Positions 63,036 to 64,000 of a DNA stretch of 64,000 nucleotides are shown in pieces. The notes under the pieces are model-generated. The model saw only the letters and a list, made by a program, of their open reading frames with translations. It did not search any database and had not been told where the DNA came from. Numbering within the stretch: the first letter of the stretch is position 1; the number at the start of each line of letters is the position of its first letter. A program made the position numbers and the translations under genes. The stretch comes from Aquabacterium sp. A7-Y (GTDB taxonomy: Bacteria; Pseudomonadota; Gammaproteobacteria; Burkholderiales; Burkholderiaceae_C), in contig NZ_JAPFBW010000011.1 of the NCBI RefSeq assembly GCF_026153205.1, forward strand, positions 124,001 to 188,000, given 5' to 3'.

Positions 63036-64000
63036 ATGGACACCGCCTCCTCTTCGGCCCCGCCGCGCCTGCTGTTCCTGGACTGGGTGCGCATCGCCGC
63101 CTTTGCGCTGCTCGTGCTCTATCACGTGGGCATGTACTACGTCCGCTGGGACTTTCATGTGAAGAGCCCCTATGCGAGCGGCGCGCTCGAACCCTTCATG
63201 CGGCTGAGCTCGCCCTGGCGACTCGGGCTGCTGTTCCTGGTGTCGGGGGCGGCGACCTCCCTGATGCTGGCCCGCCGCCCCGCGGGACTCGTACGCAGCC
63301 GCTCCAAGCGGCTGCTGCTGCCGCTGCTTTGCGGCATGGCGGTGGTGGTGCCGCCGCAGTCCTACCTGGAAGTGGTCGAGAAGTTCGGCTACGCAGGCAG
63401 CTATGCCGACTTCCTGCGTCTCTACTTCGAGGGTCACCGCGGCTTCTGCCGCGAAGGCCGCTGCCTGGTGCTGCCGACCTGGAACCACCTCTGGTTCCTC
63501 CCCTATCTGTGGGTCTACACCCTGGGGCTGTGGGCCCTCTGCCGGCTCTGGCCGCAGGCGCTGCAGCGACTGGCCGACCGCCTGGGGCGCTCTGCCTGCT
63601 GGCAGGGTCCCGGCCTGCTGCTGTGGCCGATCGTCGTGCTCGCGCTGCTGCGGCTCCTGCTGGCGGAGCGTTTCCCCACCACACACGCCTTGTTGGACGA
63701 CTGGGCCAACCACGCGGTGTATTTCGGACTTTTTGTCCTCGGCGCCGTGCTGGCGCGCCTGCCGGCCATCTGGCCGGCCATGGCGGAGCGCCGCTGGCTG
63801 GCCTTGGGCCTCGGGCTGGCGGCCTGGGTCCTGTTCGTGGCCTGCATCCGTCCCTTCGACGGCGGCATGCCGCCCGAGTGGCTGCGCCCGGCGCTGCGGG
63901 GGGTCTACGCGGTGATGCAGTGGTGCGGCATCGTCGCGGTGCTGGGCTTTGCAGCGCGTCACTGGAATCGCGAGCACCCGCTGCGGCAGCGATTGAGCGA
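63036..64000 (+). CDS. Acyltransferase family 3 membrane protein, partial (C-terminus beyond the window)
   Basis: About 321 residues are visible from the ATG at 63036 to the right edge. The N-terminus RLLFLDWVRIAAFALLVLYH with a conserved histidine (residue about 30) and the D-x-x-R pattern are characteristic of acyltransferase_3 (OpgC/OatA-like). Eight or more hydrophobic segments follow (LGLLFLVSGAATSLMLARR, LLLPLLCGMAVVVPP, WFLPYLWVYTLGLWALC). These enzymes O-acylate polysaccharides or lipids; a glucan-modifying role (OpgC-like) is possible but not proven. It lies 90 bases after the LytTR regulator gene. Confidence 0.85.
   Translation, partial: MDTASSSAPPRLLFLDWVRIAAFALLVLYHVGMYYVRWDFHVKSPYASGALEPFMRLSSPWRLGLLFLVSGAATSLMLARRPAGLVRSRSKRLLLPLLCGMAVVVPPQSYLEVVEKFGYAGSYADFLRLYFEGHRGFCREGRCLVLPTWNHLWFLPYLWVYTLGLWALCRLWPQALQRLADRLGRSACWQGPGLLLWPIVVLALLRLLLAERFPTTHALLDDWANHAVYFGLFVLGAVLARLPAIWPAMAERRWLALGLGLAAWVLFVACIRPFDGGMPPEWLRPALRGVYAVMQWCGIVAVLGFAARHWNREHPLRQRLS

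Overview
The window is a gene-dense, very GC-rich stretch of a proteobacterial chromosome, most likely a betaproteobacterium of the order Burkholderiales. The evidence is the gene content: a CbbX-type (red-type, form I) Calvin operon under a divergent cbbR, Bug-type solute-binding protein, caa3-like oxidase with a fused subunit I-III, PEP-CTERM protein, and a Tat-exported class A beta-lactamase. No rRNA, tRNA, CRISPR array or insertion sequence was recognised. Many neighbouring genes overlap by four bases (ATGA or GTGA), so operons are tightly coupled.

Region 1 (1-12,846, minus strand) is one operon of eleven genes that runs off the left edge. In transcription order it encodes a FAD:protein FMN transferase (apbE, apparently frameshifted), a three-haem HzsA-like lipoprotein, a second lipoprotein with a CX4CH motif, two small outer-membrane barrels (one with an SH3 domain), a TlpA-type thioredoxin, a DUF4266 lipoprotein ending in GGGCGCN, a DUF3570 barrel, a periplasmic coiled-coil protein and two TPR proteins. 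All appear exported except ApbE, which has no visible signal. It looks like an uncharacterised envelope redox complex and is the best candidate for a new system. The upstream intergenic region carries two perfect palindromes.

Region 2 (13.3-30 kb) is a mixed accessory area: a class A beta-lactamase with carbapenemase-like residues, an SRPBCC protein, a DUF4382 lipoprotein, a Tat-exported Kelch protein, AlkB, lipoproteins, a divergent nucleotidyltransferase/metallophosphoesterase pair, CysK, a CadR/PbrR-like MerR regulator fused translationally to a ChrA transporter, two types of solute-binding protein and a TTC38-like TPR protein.

Region 3 (30.1-35.3 kb) is a respiratory cluster: cytochrome c lipoprotein, CuA-cytochrome c subunit II, fused subunit I-III and a small membrane protein on the minus strand, with a divergent dihaem cytochrome c. 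A GGDEF-domain remnant, a sodium:proton antiporter and a PEP-CTERM protein follow.

Region 4 (39.7-48.5 kb) is the Calvin operon cbbL-S-X-F-P-T-Y with divergent cbbR; CbbR-type half-sites lie between cbbL and cbbR.

Region 5 (48.9-64 kb) holds an NlpC/P60-like hydrolase, a HEAT protein, a UDP-sugar dehydrogenase, a NYN/LOTUS protein, an Lrp regulator with a divergent EamA exporter, a decayed TonB-dependent receptor, a DUF2007 protein, an MFS transporter, a glycine-zipper protein, a beta/gamma-crystallin protein, a LytS/LytTR two-component system and a partial membrane acyltransferase.
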